The notes under the pieces are model-generated. The model saw only the letters and a program-made list of their open reading frames with translations, was not told the origin of the DNA and did not search any database. The position numbers and the translations under genes were made by a program. DNA of 64,000 nt, from positions 207,700 to 271,699 of the forward strand of contig NZ_BBMZ01000009.1 of the NCBI RefSeq assembly GCF_000759795.1. Direction: 5' to 3'. Shown one piece after another: positions 35,118-44,229 of this stretch; position 1 is the first letter of the stretch, and the number at the start of each line of letters is the position of its first letter. The DNA is from Pseudescherichia vulneris NBRC 102420. GTDB taxonomy: Bacteria; Pseudomonadota; Gammaproteobacteria; Enterobacterales; Enterobacteriaceae.

Positions 35118-35732
35118 TTAAACGTGCGGACGCGTAGCGACCATCGCCGGATGCGCATCGAAAACGGCGAACCATGCGGCGGTCAACGGGTGGTCATCGC
35201 GCCAGTTGAGTTCGGCGAAGCGGAAATCGAGATACCCCAGCGCGCAACCGATGGCAATCAGACCGATATCGTGGGGACGATCGCTAAAACCGCTGGCCTG
35301 ATGCTCTATTTCCGCCAGTGCGGCGGCAACTTTTTTCAGCTGCGCGTCGGCCCAGCTCCGCCACTGTTTCTCAGGCGGGCGAGCGCTGTATTCATAGCGT
35401 GCCAGCAACGCCGCATCGATAATGCCATCGCCCAACGCCTGACGCGCAAGGCTCTGCCAGCGCGCATCTTCCTCTTGCGGGAATAAACCGCCCTGCGCGC
35501 GTGCGTTGAGGTATTCGCAAATGACCCGGCTGTCGTAGAGAGAGATCCCGCTTTCGGTACGTAGCGCCGGGACTTTAGCCAGCGGATTAAAGGCGGCGAT
35601 ACGTTCGTCGCGCTCAATGGGATGCGCAGCGGAATCCAGCCGGTGTATCTCCTCAGCAAGACCCAATACCGTCGCGCACACCATCACTTTACGGACGTAA
35701 GCGGAGGTCGCGGCGAAATAGAGTTGCATCAT
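35118..35732 (-). CDS. Glutathione S-transferase family protein
   Basis: 204 residues with an N-terminal thioredoxin-like domain (MQLYFAATSAYVRKVMV; Ser/Tyr at the active-site turn) containing the glutathione-binding ESGISLYDSRVICEYL, and an all-helical C-terminal domain. The ATG at 35732 overlaps the stop of the upstream gene by ATGA; longer frames lack GST sequence. A substrate-specific role (isomerisation, thiol conjugation) within the pathway is possible but not shown. Confidence 0.88.
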   Translation of the reverse strand: MMQLYFAATSAYVRKVMVCATVLGLAEEIHRLDSAAHPIERDERIAAFNPLAKVPALRTESGISLYDSRVICEYLNARAQGGLFPQEEDARWQSLARQALGDGIIDAALLARYEYSARPPEKQWRSWADAQLKKVAAALAEIEHQASGFSDRPHDIGLIAIGCALGYLDFRFAELNWRDDHPLTAAWFAVFDAHPAMVATRPHV

Positions 35733-36727
35733 GACGCCACCGCCAGCAGCACTTTGCCGATGTTGGCATTGGCCTCCAGAATGCGATGCGCGTCTGCGGC
35801 CTGCGCTAACGGCAGGGTTTGATAAACCACCGGCGCGATTTTGCCGGCGGCGATGAGCGGCAGGAGATGTTTGCTGATGCACTGCGCCAGCCGTGCTTTC
35901 TCGGCGGCGCTCTTTGGACGCAGCGTTGAGGAGGTGAGGATCAGCCCTTTCCGCATCACCTGTTGCAGGTCGAGTTCAATCTTCGCACCCTGCATAAACG
36001 ACAGGCTGACATGACGTCCGCCCGATGCTAACACGCTCAGGTTACGCGCAACGTAATCGCCGCCAACGTTATCCAGCACCACATCCACGCCGCGCCCCTG
36101 AGTTTCCTCAAGGATAACCGCGACGAAATCTTCGCTGTGGCGATCAATGGCGCGCCAGACGCCGAGCCGTCGCAGCGCGGCGACCTTTTCAGCGCCGCCT
36201 GCCGTCGCCACGACCCGCGCCCCGCACGCCTGCGCGCATTGAATGGCGAACGTCCCCACGCCGCTGGCCGCGCCGTGGATCAGCACGGTTTCGCCTGGCT
36301 GCAAACGCCCCAGTTCAAACAGGTTATGCCACACGGTAAACGCCGCTTCCGGCACGCCTGCCGCTTGGGTGAGAGGCAGATTTTCCGGCACGGGTAAACA
36401 GAGTTCGGCGCGCGCCACGCAATACCCGGCATAGCCCCCGCCGTTGAGCAGCGCCATGACCGGCGCGCCGGGCACGAGGGAGTCAACGCCCGCGCCCAAC
36501 GCCGCAACGGTGCCGGAGACTTCCAGCCCCAGCACATCGGTGACGCCCGGCGGCAACGGCATGCCGTTGCGCTGTAAGATATCGGGACGGTTCACGCCCG
36601 CACTGGCGACACGGATCACGATTTCGCCCGGCCCAGGCTGCGGCACGTTGCGCTCTACTTGGGCCAACACCTCAGGGCCGCCCGGCTGGCGGGCGATGAT
36701 AGCGTTCATCATTTCAGGTATCATCAT
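35729..36727 (-). CDS. Zinc-less quinone/enoyl oxidoreductase (PIG3/QOR-like)
   Basis: NADPH-dependent MDR enzyme of 332 residues without the zinc ligands. Seen: AGVNRPDILQRNGMPLPPG (PIG3 signature), ETVLIHGAASGVGTFAIQCAQACGARVVATAG Rossmann segment, and RGVDVVLDNVGGDYVARNL. It reduces quinones or activated double bonds. Overlaps the ABC ATPase stop by ATGA at its start and the GST start at its end, so these genes are tightly coupled. Confidence 0.9.
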   Translation of the reverse strand: MMIPEMMNAIIARQPGGPEVLAQVERNVPQPGPGEIVIRVASAGVNRPDILQRNGMPLPPGVTDVLGLEVSGTVAALGAGVDSLVPGAPVMALLNGGGYAGYCVARAELCLPVPENLPLTQAAGVPEAAFTVWHNLFELGRLQPGETVLIHGAASGVGTFAIQCAQACGARVVATAGGAEKVAALRRLGVWRAIDRHSEDFVAVILEETQGRGVDVVLDNVGGDYVARNLSVLASGGRHVSLSFMQGAKIELDLQQVMRKGLILTSSTLRPKSAAEKARLAQCISKHLLPLIAAGKIAPVVYQTLPLAQAADAHRILEANANIGKVLLAVAS

Positions 36728-37872
36728 CCCTGTTTCGCCGCGCTAAACGCGCATACGCCTTCATCATCAACGCTCACGCCCACCAGGCTGCCGATGGGCC
36801 AGCGCGTCAGCGCATTCAACCCGGACTGGCGCGCAAACAGCGAGGCGCTGCCAAGTGCCGGGACATCAAGATGCACATCCACATGATCGCCCTGAAAGAC
36901 ATGGGCGATCACCGTGGCGCTGAACAGCGAATGCGGGCCAAGCGGTGCCAGCTGCAGGTTTTCCGGCCGCACGTAGACATCAAGGCGTTCGCCCATCGTG
37001 GCATGCACACGTTCCGCCGGCAGGCGCAGCCTGTTGCCGCCTAACTCCAGCATCGCCGCGCCGTCACGACCGACATAGCGCCCTGGCAGAATATTCACAT
37101 CGCCCACAAATCCTGCGACAAACGGATCCAGCGGACGACGATAGATCTCATCCGGCGTGCCAATCTGGCGTACATGTCCTGCCGACATCACCACCACGCG
37201 GTCGCTCATGCTCAGCGCTTCACCCTGATCGTGCGTCACAAACACCGTGGTGACGCCAAGCTTGCGTTGAATCGCCTTCAGCTCTACCTGCATCGACAGA
37301 CGCAGGTTTTTATCCAGCGCCGAGAAAGGCTCATCCAGCAGCAATACTTTGGGGCGGATGACCAGCGCTCGCGCCAGCGCCACACGCTGCTGCTGGCCGC
37401 CTGAGAGTTCACGCGGCTTGCGATGACCGTAACCGGACAGCTTCACCAGCGCCAGCGCCTGCTCAACGCGCTCGACGATTTCAGCTTTTGGCACACCGCG
37501 CATACGCAGGCCGTAGCCGACATTTTTTTCCACCGTCATATGCGGGAACAGGGCGTAGTTCTGAAACACAATGCCGATTTCACGCTGGTACGGCGGTATC
37601 TCAGTAACCAAATCGCCATCAATAAAGATTTCGCCGCCATCCGCCTCGGCGAAACCCGCCATCAGGTTCAGCAGCGTGGTTTTGCCGCAGCCGGAGGGGC
37701 CGAGCAGCGTAATAAATTCCCCTTCTTCTATCGTCAGGGAAATTTTGTGTAGGGCGATGGCGTCGCCAAAGCGTTTCAGGACACCGTCAAGCTGTACGGC
37801 GATAGGGGCTTTGTTGGCGACGGGGTGCAGCGTTTCGGGCTGCGGGAATGTGGTGACTTCGGCACTTACCAT
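36724..37872 (-). CDS. ABC transporter ATP-binding protein (PotA-type)
   Basis: ATPase of 382 residues. Walker [10 protein letters not shown] (about 58-66), Q-loop [13 protein letters not shown], signature LSGGQQQR, Walker [12 protein letters not shown], switch His in VTHD, and a C-terminal TOBE domain. The gene most likely energises the permeases and binding protein at 29701-32472, which lack their own ATPase gene. RBS GGAGAG. It starts 124 bases after the M20 gene. Confidence 0.92.
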   Translation of the reverse strand: MVSAEVTTFPQPETLHPVANKAPIAVQLDGVLKRFGDAIALHKISLTIEEGEFITLLGPSGCGKTTLLNLMAGFAEADGGEIFIDGDLVTEIPPYQREIGIVFQNYALFPHMTVEKNVGYGLRMRGVPKAEIVERVEQALALVKLSGYGHRKPRELSGGQQQRVALARALVIRPKVLLLDEPFSALDKNLRLSMQVELKAIQRKLGVTTVFVTHDQGEALSMSDRVVVMSAGHVRQIGTPDEIYRRPLDPFVAGFVGDVNILPGRYVGRDGAAMLELGGNRLRLPAERVHATMGERLDVYVRPENLQLAPLGPHSLFSATVIAHVFQGDHVDVHLDVPALGSASLFARQSGLNALTRWPIGSLVGVSVDDEGVCAFSAAKQG

Positions 37873-37996
37873 GGACTCTCCAGAAACGGGCTATCAGATG
37901 CGTGTCACCAGCATACGGGTTAAGCGCGCATCACGCGGTTAGTGCTTCCTGAAGCTGGCGTTTGGAAAAGGTAAAGCAGAGAAAAAGGTGACAATG

Positions 37997-39154
37997 TCAC
38001 CTTTTTTGACACATCCATGCGGCAAGACGGCGCAGCATGGCATCGCAGGCGGCGAGCTGTTCAACAGTGACAAACTCATCGGGCTTATGGCCCTGCGCCA
38101 TACTGCCCGGCCCGCAGATCACGCTGGGAATGCCAGCCTGATGGAACAGTCCGCCCTCCGTACCGAATGCTACGGTGCTAAAGGCGTCAGAACCGGTGAG
38201 ATGAGCAATCAGCCGCGCGGCGGCGCTGTGCGCTGCGGTATCCAAACCGGGATAGCCGCTGATGGGATAAAAGCGAATGGCGGCGTCGGCATTGACGGCG
38301 CGCATATGCGGCAGCAGCTCCCGCTGCGCGTAACGCTCCAGCGCCTGCGTCACCTGCTGCGCGTCATCCTGCGGCAACGTGCGCACTTCGAAGTCAAACG
38401 TACAGTCGGCAGGCACGATATTCAGCGCCCGACCGCCCTGGATCACGCCGGTTTGCACCGTAGTGAACGGCGGATCGAAACGCGGATCCTGACGTTCCGG
38501 CGCGGCCAGTTGCTGGCCTATCACCGTAAGGCGGTGAATCAGCTTTGCGGCGTATTCAATGGCATTGACCCCCTGCGGCGCATAGGCCGAATGGCAGGCC
38601 GCGCCCTGCACTTCGCAGCGAACCCCGAGCTTGCCTTTATGGCCGAGCACCGGCTGTAGCTCGGTGGGTTCGCCAATGAGGCAGATATCGGGCTTGTCCA
38701 AGCGGCTCGCCAGCGCATCCAGCAGGGTGCGCACGCCCAGGCACCCCACTTCCTCATCATAGGAGATCGCCAGATGCAGCGGCTGCACCAGCGGCTCTGC
38801 AAGAAAATGCGGCACCGCCGCCAGCATGCAGGCGATAAAGCCTTTCATGTCCGCCGTGCCGCGGCCATACAGCTTGCCGTCTCGCTCAGTCAGCGCAAAC
38901 GGCGGGACGCTCCAGTTCTGCCCGTCCACCGGCACCACATCGCTGTGGCCGGAGAGCATCACGCCGCCGCTGCCTGCCGAGCCAAGCCGCGCATAGAGAT
39001 TGGCTTTGCTGCGCTCGGCATTATGAATCAGCTCACAGTGGACGCCGAGATCGGTTAAGTAGCGCCAGACAAAGTCGATCAGCGCCAGGTTAGATTCGCG
39101 GCTGGTGGTGTCAAACGCCACCAGCTGCTCCAGCAGTTTGCGACTGGTTATCAT
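37997..39154 (-). CDS. M20 deacylase, ArgE-like
   Basis: Zinc peptidase/deacylase of 385 residues. Metal motifs SGHSDVVPVDG, GRGTADMKGFIACML and the catalytic YDEEVGCLGV segment are present; dimerisation domain in the middle. Resembles acetylornithine deacetylase but is coded 14 bases after a DUF1028 gene in a catabolic operon, so another N-acyl amino acid or amide is likely the substrate. Confidence 0.9.
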   Translation of the reverse strand: MITSRKLLEQLVAFDTTSRESNLALIDFVWRYLTDLGVHCELIHNAERSKANLYARLGSAGSGGVMLSGHSDVVPVDGQNWSVPPFALTERDGKLYGRGTADMKGFIACMLAAVPHFLAEPLVQPLHLAISYDEEVGCLGVRTLLDALASRLDKPDICLIGEPTELQPVLGHKGKLGVRCEVQGAACHSAYAPQGVNAIEYAAKLIHRLTVIGQQLAAPERQDPRFDPPFTTVQTGVIQGGRALNIVPADCTFDFEVRTLPQDDAQQVTQALERYAQRELLPHMRAVNADAAIRFYPISGYPGLDTAAHSAAARLIAHLTGSDAFSTVAFGTEGGLFHQAGIPSVICGPGSMAQGHKPDEFVTVEQLAACDAMLRRLAAWMCQKR

Positions 39155-39168
39155 CGCCTCTCCTTGCG

Positions 39169-39843
39169 TTATTCGTCGCCCGGCACGCCGTAGCCAGGCG
39201 CGCTGCGGGGATCGAGCGCGCGCGTGATATAGTCCTGCATCTGCGGCTTATACGCCTGCCAGAGCTGATTGAGCTCCTCTATGGGATCGCCGTCCGTCCA
39301 GTCGACACGTAAATCGACAACCGGCCAGACGGGCGCATCCACAATCGACAGTGCCGCTGAATGTACAGGCCCTGCCTCTCCGCCCGCGTTCATACCCGCC
39401 TGCATCGCGGCGATGAGCCTGTCGGCAAGATCGCCTGAGCGTTGTTCGAAGGCGTTGACCATCGCGATAATGACATCCGAATTCGCCAGCAGATTGCCCG
39501 CCGCCACGCAGTTTTCGCCGCTCAGGGCGTTGTTAACACCGAGCGTCTTTTCGCCGCTATAAAACGCGCTTTGTCCGTCGGCCGTCAGCACCGTAACCTG
39601 CCGATAGATGGCGTAATCATCGGTGTCGAGCCCGGCTTTTAGCGCGCTGTCGACAGCATCGCCCTGCTCCAGCCGGTCAAGAATGCGCGGTCCGAGCGCC
39701 GGTAACGTGATGTTTTGGGTTGATACCGCGCCGACCTGGCTGCGCAGCCAGGGGCAACGCGCGCCCACCGCGATGCTGGACGAGCTGATGGCGATGCCCA
39801 TCTGGCCGGTTTGCGCGCAGCGGCCAATAATCGATAAGGTCAT
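39169..39843 (-). CDS. DUF1028 family protein (Ntn-hydrolase-like)
   Basis: 224 residues. Starts MTLSIIGRCAQTGQMGIAIS with the DUF1028 core SSIAVGARCPWLRSQVGAVSTQN, followed by GLDTDDYAIYRQVTVL and a metal-site-like DLRVDWTDGDPIEELNQL. Members are Ntn-hydrolase-like enzymes of unproved activity that recur beside RidA, M20 and ABC importer genes, implying amide hydrolysis in amino-acid or lactam breakdown. Confidence 0.85.
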   Translation of the reverse strand: MTLSIIGRCAQTGQMGIAISSSSIAVGARCPWLRSQVGAVSTQNITLPALGPRILDRLEQGDAVDSALKAGLDTDDYAIYRQVTVLTADGQSAFYSGEKTLGVNNALSGENCVAAGNLLANSDVIIAMVNAFEQRSGDLADRLIAAMQAGMNAGGEAGPVHSAALSIVDAPVWPVVDLRVDWTDGDPIEELNQLWQAYKPQMQDYITRALDPRSAPGYGVPGDE

Positions 39844-39845
39844 GA

Positions 39846-40280
39846 TTATGCCCCCGCCTGCGGCTGCCAGTCGTCCGGGATCACGGCGATAACATCAATC
39901 TCCATCAGCCACTGCGGCTGACCCAGCCCAGAAATAACCAGTCCGGTAGAGATAGGAAATACGCCTTTCAGCCACTTGCCGACGACCTGATAGACCGGCT
40001 CACGATAGCGGGGATCGATGATATAGGTGGTGGTTTTAACGATGTGCGACAGATCGCTGCCCGCTTCTTCCAGCAGCTGTTTCACGTTTTTCATCGCCTG
40101 TTCGGCCTGTGCGGCCGGGTCACCAAGCCCCACCAGATTGCCGTCGAAGTCGGTACCAATCTGGCCGCGGACGTAAACGGTATTGCCTGCGCGAACGGCC
40201 TGACAAAGATCGTTGTCCAGCGACTGGTTCGGGTAGGTCTCTTTCGTATTGAATTTGCGAATGCGGGTATGTGTGCTCAT
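39846..40280 (-). CDS. RidA-family protein (YjgF-like), first gene of catabolic operon
   Basis: 144 residues. ATG at 40280 (MSTHTRIRKFNTKETYPNQS) is chosen because it gives the normal family length. Contains GNTVYVRGQIGTDFDG and ETTTYIIDPRYREPVYQVVGKWLK-like segments typical of longer RidA relatives; the C-terminal PISTGLVISGLGQPQWLMEIDVIAV lacks the usual active-site 'R-x-C' (ISTGLV at that point), so it may bind rather than deaminate. DUF1028 follows two bases later. Confidence 0.82.
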   Translation of the reverse strand: MSTHTRIRKFNTKETYPNQSLDNDLCQAVRAGNTVYVRGQIGTDFDGNLVGLGDPAAQAEQAMKNVKQLLEEAGSDLSHIVKTTTYIIDPRYREPVYQVVGKWLKGVFPISTGLVISGLGQPQWLMEIDVIAVIPDDWQPQAGA

Positions 40281-40312
40281 GTTTGCCTGCTGAGAAAAGG
40301 GATTCCCAGCAA

Positions 40313-40340
40313 GGTATACATTCTCGGGCGTTACAAACAA
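40313..40340 (-). promoter_or_regulatory. Candidate promoter of the RidA-led operon
   Basis: On the minus strand TTGTTT and TATACC are 16 bases apart, ending about 32 bases before the RidA-like start. Reasonable sigma-70 match; not confirmed. Confidence 0.4.
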
Positions 40341-40433
40341 AACAGCATAATCCGAGGCGTTAGTTTAGAAAATCCGGGTTGACCGAATCACGTAAACGGC
40401 TAGTGCTCACGCTGATACGTGAAAACGTTTGAT

Positions 40434-40871
40434 CTAATCGACGTAATTTTGCTGCTTCAGGTGACGGATAAACACCCGTCCCTCTGGCATAAATTCGGTG
40501 CCATAGCGCACCAGGCCCACGCCCTTCAGTTCGGCATCGATGGCATAGCGCAGCTCGCCGGGGATCGTCTGGTCAAGAAGGATAACGCTGAGGCTTTTCA
40601 GCCGTGGTTCATACTTAAGCAAAACGGCCGACAGCGTGCTCATCATTTCGTGAGCGGTCCCCGGCATACCCTGCAGGATTTTAGTCATATCCGGCAGACC
40701 GTAATCCGGCAGATGCGCCAGTGTCCCGGCGCGGCAGTTTAAAATGCGTTGCATGTTGTCCAGCACGGACAGGATCACCTGGTTCTCTTCAGTGGCCTGG
40801 TTCAGAGCGAGATCACCTGTGAAATTGTTGAAGAGGGTTTCGTACAGCGACGGGCGTGGTCTGTCATTCAT
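40434..40871 (-). CDS. tssE: T6SS baseplate protein TssE
   Basis: gp25-like wedge protein of 145 residues in the cytosolic baseplate. Typical features: RPSLYETLFNNF at the start, NLQRILNCRAGT-like segment (residues 40-52), LPDYGLPD, and an RYAIDAELK domain near the end. It overlaps TssJ by 8 bases and is the last gene of the T6SS unit. Confidence 0.88.
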   Translation of the reverse strand: MNDRPRPSLYETLFNNFTGDLALNQATEENQVILSVLDNMQRILNCRAGTLAHLPDYGLPDMTKILQGMPGTAHEMMSTLSAVLLKYEPRLKSLSVILLDQTIPGELRYAIDAELKGVGLVRYGTEFMPEGRVFIRHLKQQNYVD

Positions 40872-41406
40872 CTTTCACTGCCTTAAGCGTCAGCCGGTTA
40901 TTGCCTGCCTCGATGATCCGGGCTTTGTCCGCATCCAGATCGTCACGGCTTAATATCACCCGCCAGGTGTTATTAGCCTGATCCGGGGAGATAAACATCC
41001 CTGCTACGGCGACATACTGCGCATTGTCATCCATCGGCATATCGATCATCACCGCCCCACCCGGCTGCAGGCGGATATCTTTTTCTGCAACCAGATCGGC
41101 TTTGATGGCCTGGCTGTCGGTTGCAAACAGTGACGGATAATCCGTGCTGTCGAACGTCTTGCGGTCCTTAAGCTGATAGATGCGTATGACCGTGGACAGC
41201 GGCACACCGCCGGCATTTTTATTGACGGCCTCACGCGCCCGGATATCAAGATGCAGGGTTTTCACCTGCTTGTAAAAAACAGACCTGGTCACGGCTGCCG
41301 TGCCGTCCGCGACGTCCTGGGTCAGGCCGCAGCCTGCCAGGATCATCGCGATGCCCGACGTCAGTACAAATAAGGTGGTTTTACCAGCGGTAGTCGCCAT
41401 CTTCAT
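40864..41406 (-). CDS. tssJ: T6SS outer-membrane lipoprotein TssJ
   Basis: Lipoprotein of 180 residues that anchors the TssLM complex to the outer membrane. A lipobox LAGC lies after the hydrophobic stretch TTLFVLTSGIAMI, and the mature part carries the TssJ beta-sandwich (LDIRAREAVNKNAGGVPLSTVIRIYQLKDR). ATG at 41406 with AGGGAG upstream is chosen; the longer frame from 41490 lacks a signal peptide at its start. It overlaps tssG by 26 bases. Confidence 0.9.
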   Translation of the reverse strand: MKMATTAGKTTLFVLTSGIAMILAGCGLTQDVADGTAAVTRSVFYKQVKTLHLDIRAREAVNKNAGGVPLSTVIRIYQLKDRKTFDSTDYPSLFATDSQAIKADLVAEKDIRLQPGGAVMIDMPMDDNAQYVAVAGMFISPDQANNTWRVILSRDDLDADKARIIEAGNNRLTLKAVKDE

Positions 41407-42481
41407 CAGTCTCCCTGCGGTGTATATTCTCCTGGACCCGCTCATAGCGGCCCAGGTTAATGAGGATTGTGTGTGTTTGCGCTGCGGCATCTGAATTCAG
41501 AGGGCGCATGACGGCCGTCCATCCGAGCTGCCCGGCTCCCGGACGCGGCTGGCTGTTTATTGTCGCCTCCGGAAGCAGGCTTCGCGCAACACACAGCTGC
41601 AGACGAACATCGAGACGTGACCCGAGATAGACATGCAGCAGCGCCATGAGATCGGTGTGAAGATCACCTCCGGGTAACCAGCCCTGCACTTCCTGCGGAT
41701 CCGTGGTGGTGAGCTGCATCAGCACCTGACTGTTCACATCGGTGGCATAGCTCCCCATCACCGGGCAGTTTGCCAGAGTAACGGGCTGGCGCAGGCTCAT
41801 GGCCAGCGGCTTTTTCAGCGGGACACGTCTCCTGTCGTGGTGCCAGATGTTCGCCTGCGTCCCCGGTGCCAATAGTCGAACCAGGGACGCCATCCCTTCG
41901 GCCGTTCGTCCCGGTAACAGCATAACCGGCAGCAGCGCCAGAAAGCGTGATGCCGGTGCCGCAATACTCTCCACACAGCCGTCAATCCCAAGCCCCGCGA
42001 GTCCGAGTAGGTACTGTGAGGTCCTGTCTTTTCCGCCGTCTTCGAAGGTTGCCGGATAGGAGTATTTCCGCCAGATACGGTAGTACTGGGCAATCAGCCG
42101 GTGGTTAAAGATATCGAGAAAATCGGCCGTGGCTTCATAGCCCTCGCGTCGCCGGGTGATATCGTCAATGTAGTGAGTCGGTAGCGGGGACTCCACGCCG
42201 TACAGTCCCATAAAAGTGACACGCACCGTGTGCGGCAGGTGCGGATGGGCTGGCGGCTCCAGCGCCTTGATCTCCGAGGCCGGGAAGCCCATCCCCGGAT
42301 GTGGCCGGAAACGCACCGGCTCATGTCGTACCTGCCAGGTGCTGCCGATGACAGGCTTATCGGGCTGGCTCTGCTCAAGCAGCTGGCAAAAGCGATAAAA
42401 GTTAATATACGGCAGCCGGTCGCCCAGCTGCGCCATCAGCCGGGCAGGCGCGGACTGTGATTCTCTTTCCACCGGATGCAT
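41381..42481 (-). CDS. tssG: T6SS baseplate protein TssG
   Basis: Baseplate wedge partner of TssF, 366 residues. The N-terminus holds RLMAQLGDRLPYINFYRFCQLLEQS and GSTWQVRHEPVRFRPHPGMGFPASEI, a TssG hallmark, and PHTVRVTFMGLYGVESPLPTHY follows. It overlaps tssF by 46 bases, so the two are translated together. Confidence 0.92.
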   Translation of the reverse strand: MHPVERESQSAPARLMAQLGDRLPYINFYRFCQLLEQSQPDKPVIGSTWQVRHEPVRFRPHPGMGFPASEIKALEPPAHPHLPHTVRVTFMGLYGVESPLPTHYIDDITRRREGYEATADFLDIFNHRLIAQYYRIWRKYSYPATFEDGGKDRTSQYLLGLAGLGIDGCVESIAAPASRFLALLPVMLLPGRTAEGMASLVRLLAPGTQANIWHHDRRRVPLKKPLAMSLRQPVTLANCPVMGSYATDVNSQVLMQLTTTDPQEVQGWLPGGDLHTDLMALLHVYLGSRLDVRLQLCVARSLLPEATINSQPRPGAGQLGWTAVMRPLNSDAAAQTHTILINLGRYERVQENIHRRETDEDGDYRW

Positions 42482-44199
42482 TTTCCTTCTGGCTGAACAA
42501 TAAGCGTGAGCTGGTTGAACTGGTTCATGTCGGCATAGAGCGCAAAAAAGCGGTTGAGCATTTCGCCAAACAGGTGGATATCCCCCTCCCCCGTGAACCC
42601 GTTGCTGTCGAGGGTCACTTCAATATCCAAGCCCCGCAGCAGATAGCCCTGTTCAAAACGCTGAAGACGGTGATGTTCCACGTGCTGAATCGCCTCCAGA
42701 CGCCGGGTGTTCAGTTCATCTTCCTGCCAGTTATAGAGCGCCAGGGTGCCACGCAGGACTTCGGCGGTACTCATCATGTTCAGGAACCCTGAGCCCAGGT
42801 GGCTCAGCACCCGCCAGTGGAAGCGATCTTCAGCAGGCGGGTAAACCGGCAGCGTGGGTTTGCAGAGGTTTTTCACCGACAGCGGCGTCTGCACCACCTG
42901 CTCGCAGCGGTCCAGCAGCGTGCTCTGCAGTGCCCGGCGCGGTAACTGGCCGTTGGTGCCGGTGATTTGCAGCGACACCGCTTCGCGCCCGGCAAGTCTG
43001 TCCTCTTCCCACTGGTGACCGCCGAGGATAAGCCAGGTGTCATACAGCCCGGTGACACCGCGCTTAACACGGGTGTGGTAATACCGGGGCGGTGCCTGGC
43101 GGCGCATCATCCCTCCCTTGTGGCGGAAGCTGCTGAATGGCACGTATTCGGCATCACGGGTCCGGTTTGAACCGGTGACCGAATCCACGGTATAAATCTC
43201 GGTGTGTCCGTCCTGCAGTCGTTTGGGGCGCAGCAGGTATTCACTTTCAAGGCCAGTGATGGTGAGCGGGTCCGCTTCCAGCGTAAACAGGTTAATCACT
43301 GGCACACAGTGAAGAAGAACCGCGTCATCACTGACCGGCAGGTCTGATGGCCACAGCGTACTGAACACGACCTCAATGTCAAAGTACTCGGCCCCTGCTG
43401 GCGGCGTGATACCGTCCAGTCCATTGAGATGGACAAACATAAACTTGTTGCGAAAGGTGAAGTACTCCAGCAGCAGCTGATACCCGCTGAAGGCCGTATC
43501 GCCTTTCGGCCACAGCCTGTCTTCCTCAGCAAATCCTCCCGGCGAGAAGTACCCGTCAAGGCGAATACGATCGGTCTGCCCGGGCAGGCGCATATACAGT
43601 GCGGCCTGCCGTCTAGTCAGCATCAGATGCAGCTGACTGCTGACGGAGGCATCTGCACCAAGATAGAGACTCAGGTGACTGAGGTCAGCATGGGACCAGT
43701 CCGCCTGCATGCTGCAGGCAAAACGCATCCGCAGCAGCGAACGCCCGTCAGGCTCGGTCGTCATGGTCACCCCTGAGATATTCAGAGGATTGAGCATCAC
43801 ATCCCGGGTGGTGCGGTAGCGGCAGACTGTGTTTTTCGGTCCCACCGGGCGGGAGTACACCTCCAGGCCGGCGGGCATCACTTCCGCCATTTTCACGGCC
43901 TGAAGCGCGGGCGTGAACGCCACCATCGAGAGTGACGGAATGGTGCGCAGGTAGTGTGGCCAGAGCATACTCACCAGCCCTTCCGTCAGTTCCGGCAGGT
44001 CGTCGTCAATCTTCTCCCGCAGCCGTCCCATCGAGAAAGCAAAGCCTTCAAACAGGCGTTCGACATACGGATCGGGCGTGCCGGCCTTATCCAGATCCAG
44101 CATGGCGGCCCGGTCCGGGTGGGTCTGGGCAAACTCTTTGGCAGCCTCACGGAGGTAGCGCATTTCTGCGTCGTAATAACGCAGGGTCAAATCGTCCAT
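42436..44199 (-). CDS. tssF: T6SS baseplate protein TssF
   Basis: Major wedge protein of 587 residues. Starts with RYYDAEMRYLREAAKEFAQ and PDPYVERLFEGFAFSMGRLREKIDDDLPEL, the TssF signature, and ends in TLIVQPEGKCIRWKENHSPR. Binds TssG, TssE and the sheath platform. Lies 30 bases after tssM. Confidence 0.93.
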   Translation of the reverse strand: MDDLTLRYYDAEMRYLREAAKEFAQTHPDRAAMLDLDKAGTPDPYVERLFEGFAFSMGRLREKIDDDLPELTEGLVSMLWPHYLRTIPSLSMVAFTPALQAVKMAEVMPAGLEVYSRPVGPKNTVCRYRTTRDVMLNPLNISGVTMTTEPDGRSLLRMRFACSMQADWSHADLSHLSLYLGADASVSSQLHLMLTRRQAALYMRLPGQTDRIRLDGYFSPGGFAEEDRLWPKGDTAFSGYQLLLEYFTFRNKFMFVHLNGLDGITPPAGAEYFDIEVVFSTLWPSDLPVSDDAVLLHCVPVINLFTLEADPLTITGLESEYLLRPKRLQDGHTEIYTVDSVTGSNRTRDAEYVPFSSFRHKGGMMRRQAPPRYYHTRVKRGVTGLYDTWLILGGHQWEEDRLAGREAVSLQITGTNGQLPRRALQSTLLDRCEQVVQTPLSVKNLCKPTLPVYPPAEDRFHWRVLSHLGSGFLNMMSTAEVLRGTLALYNWQEDELNTRRLEAIQHVEHHRLQRFEQGYLLRGLDIEVTLDSNGFTGEGDIHLFGEMLNRFFALYADMNQFNQLTLIVQPEGKCIRWKENHSPRLPG

Positions 44200-44229
44200 T
44201 AGTTCATTTTTTCCTGTGAAAGGTGCTCA

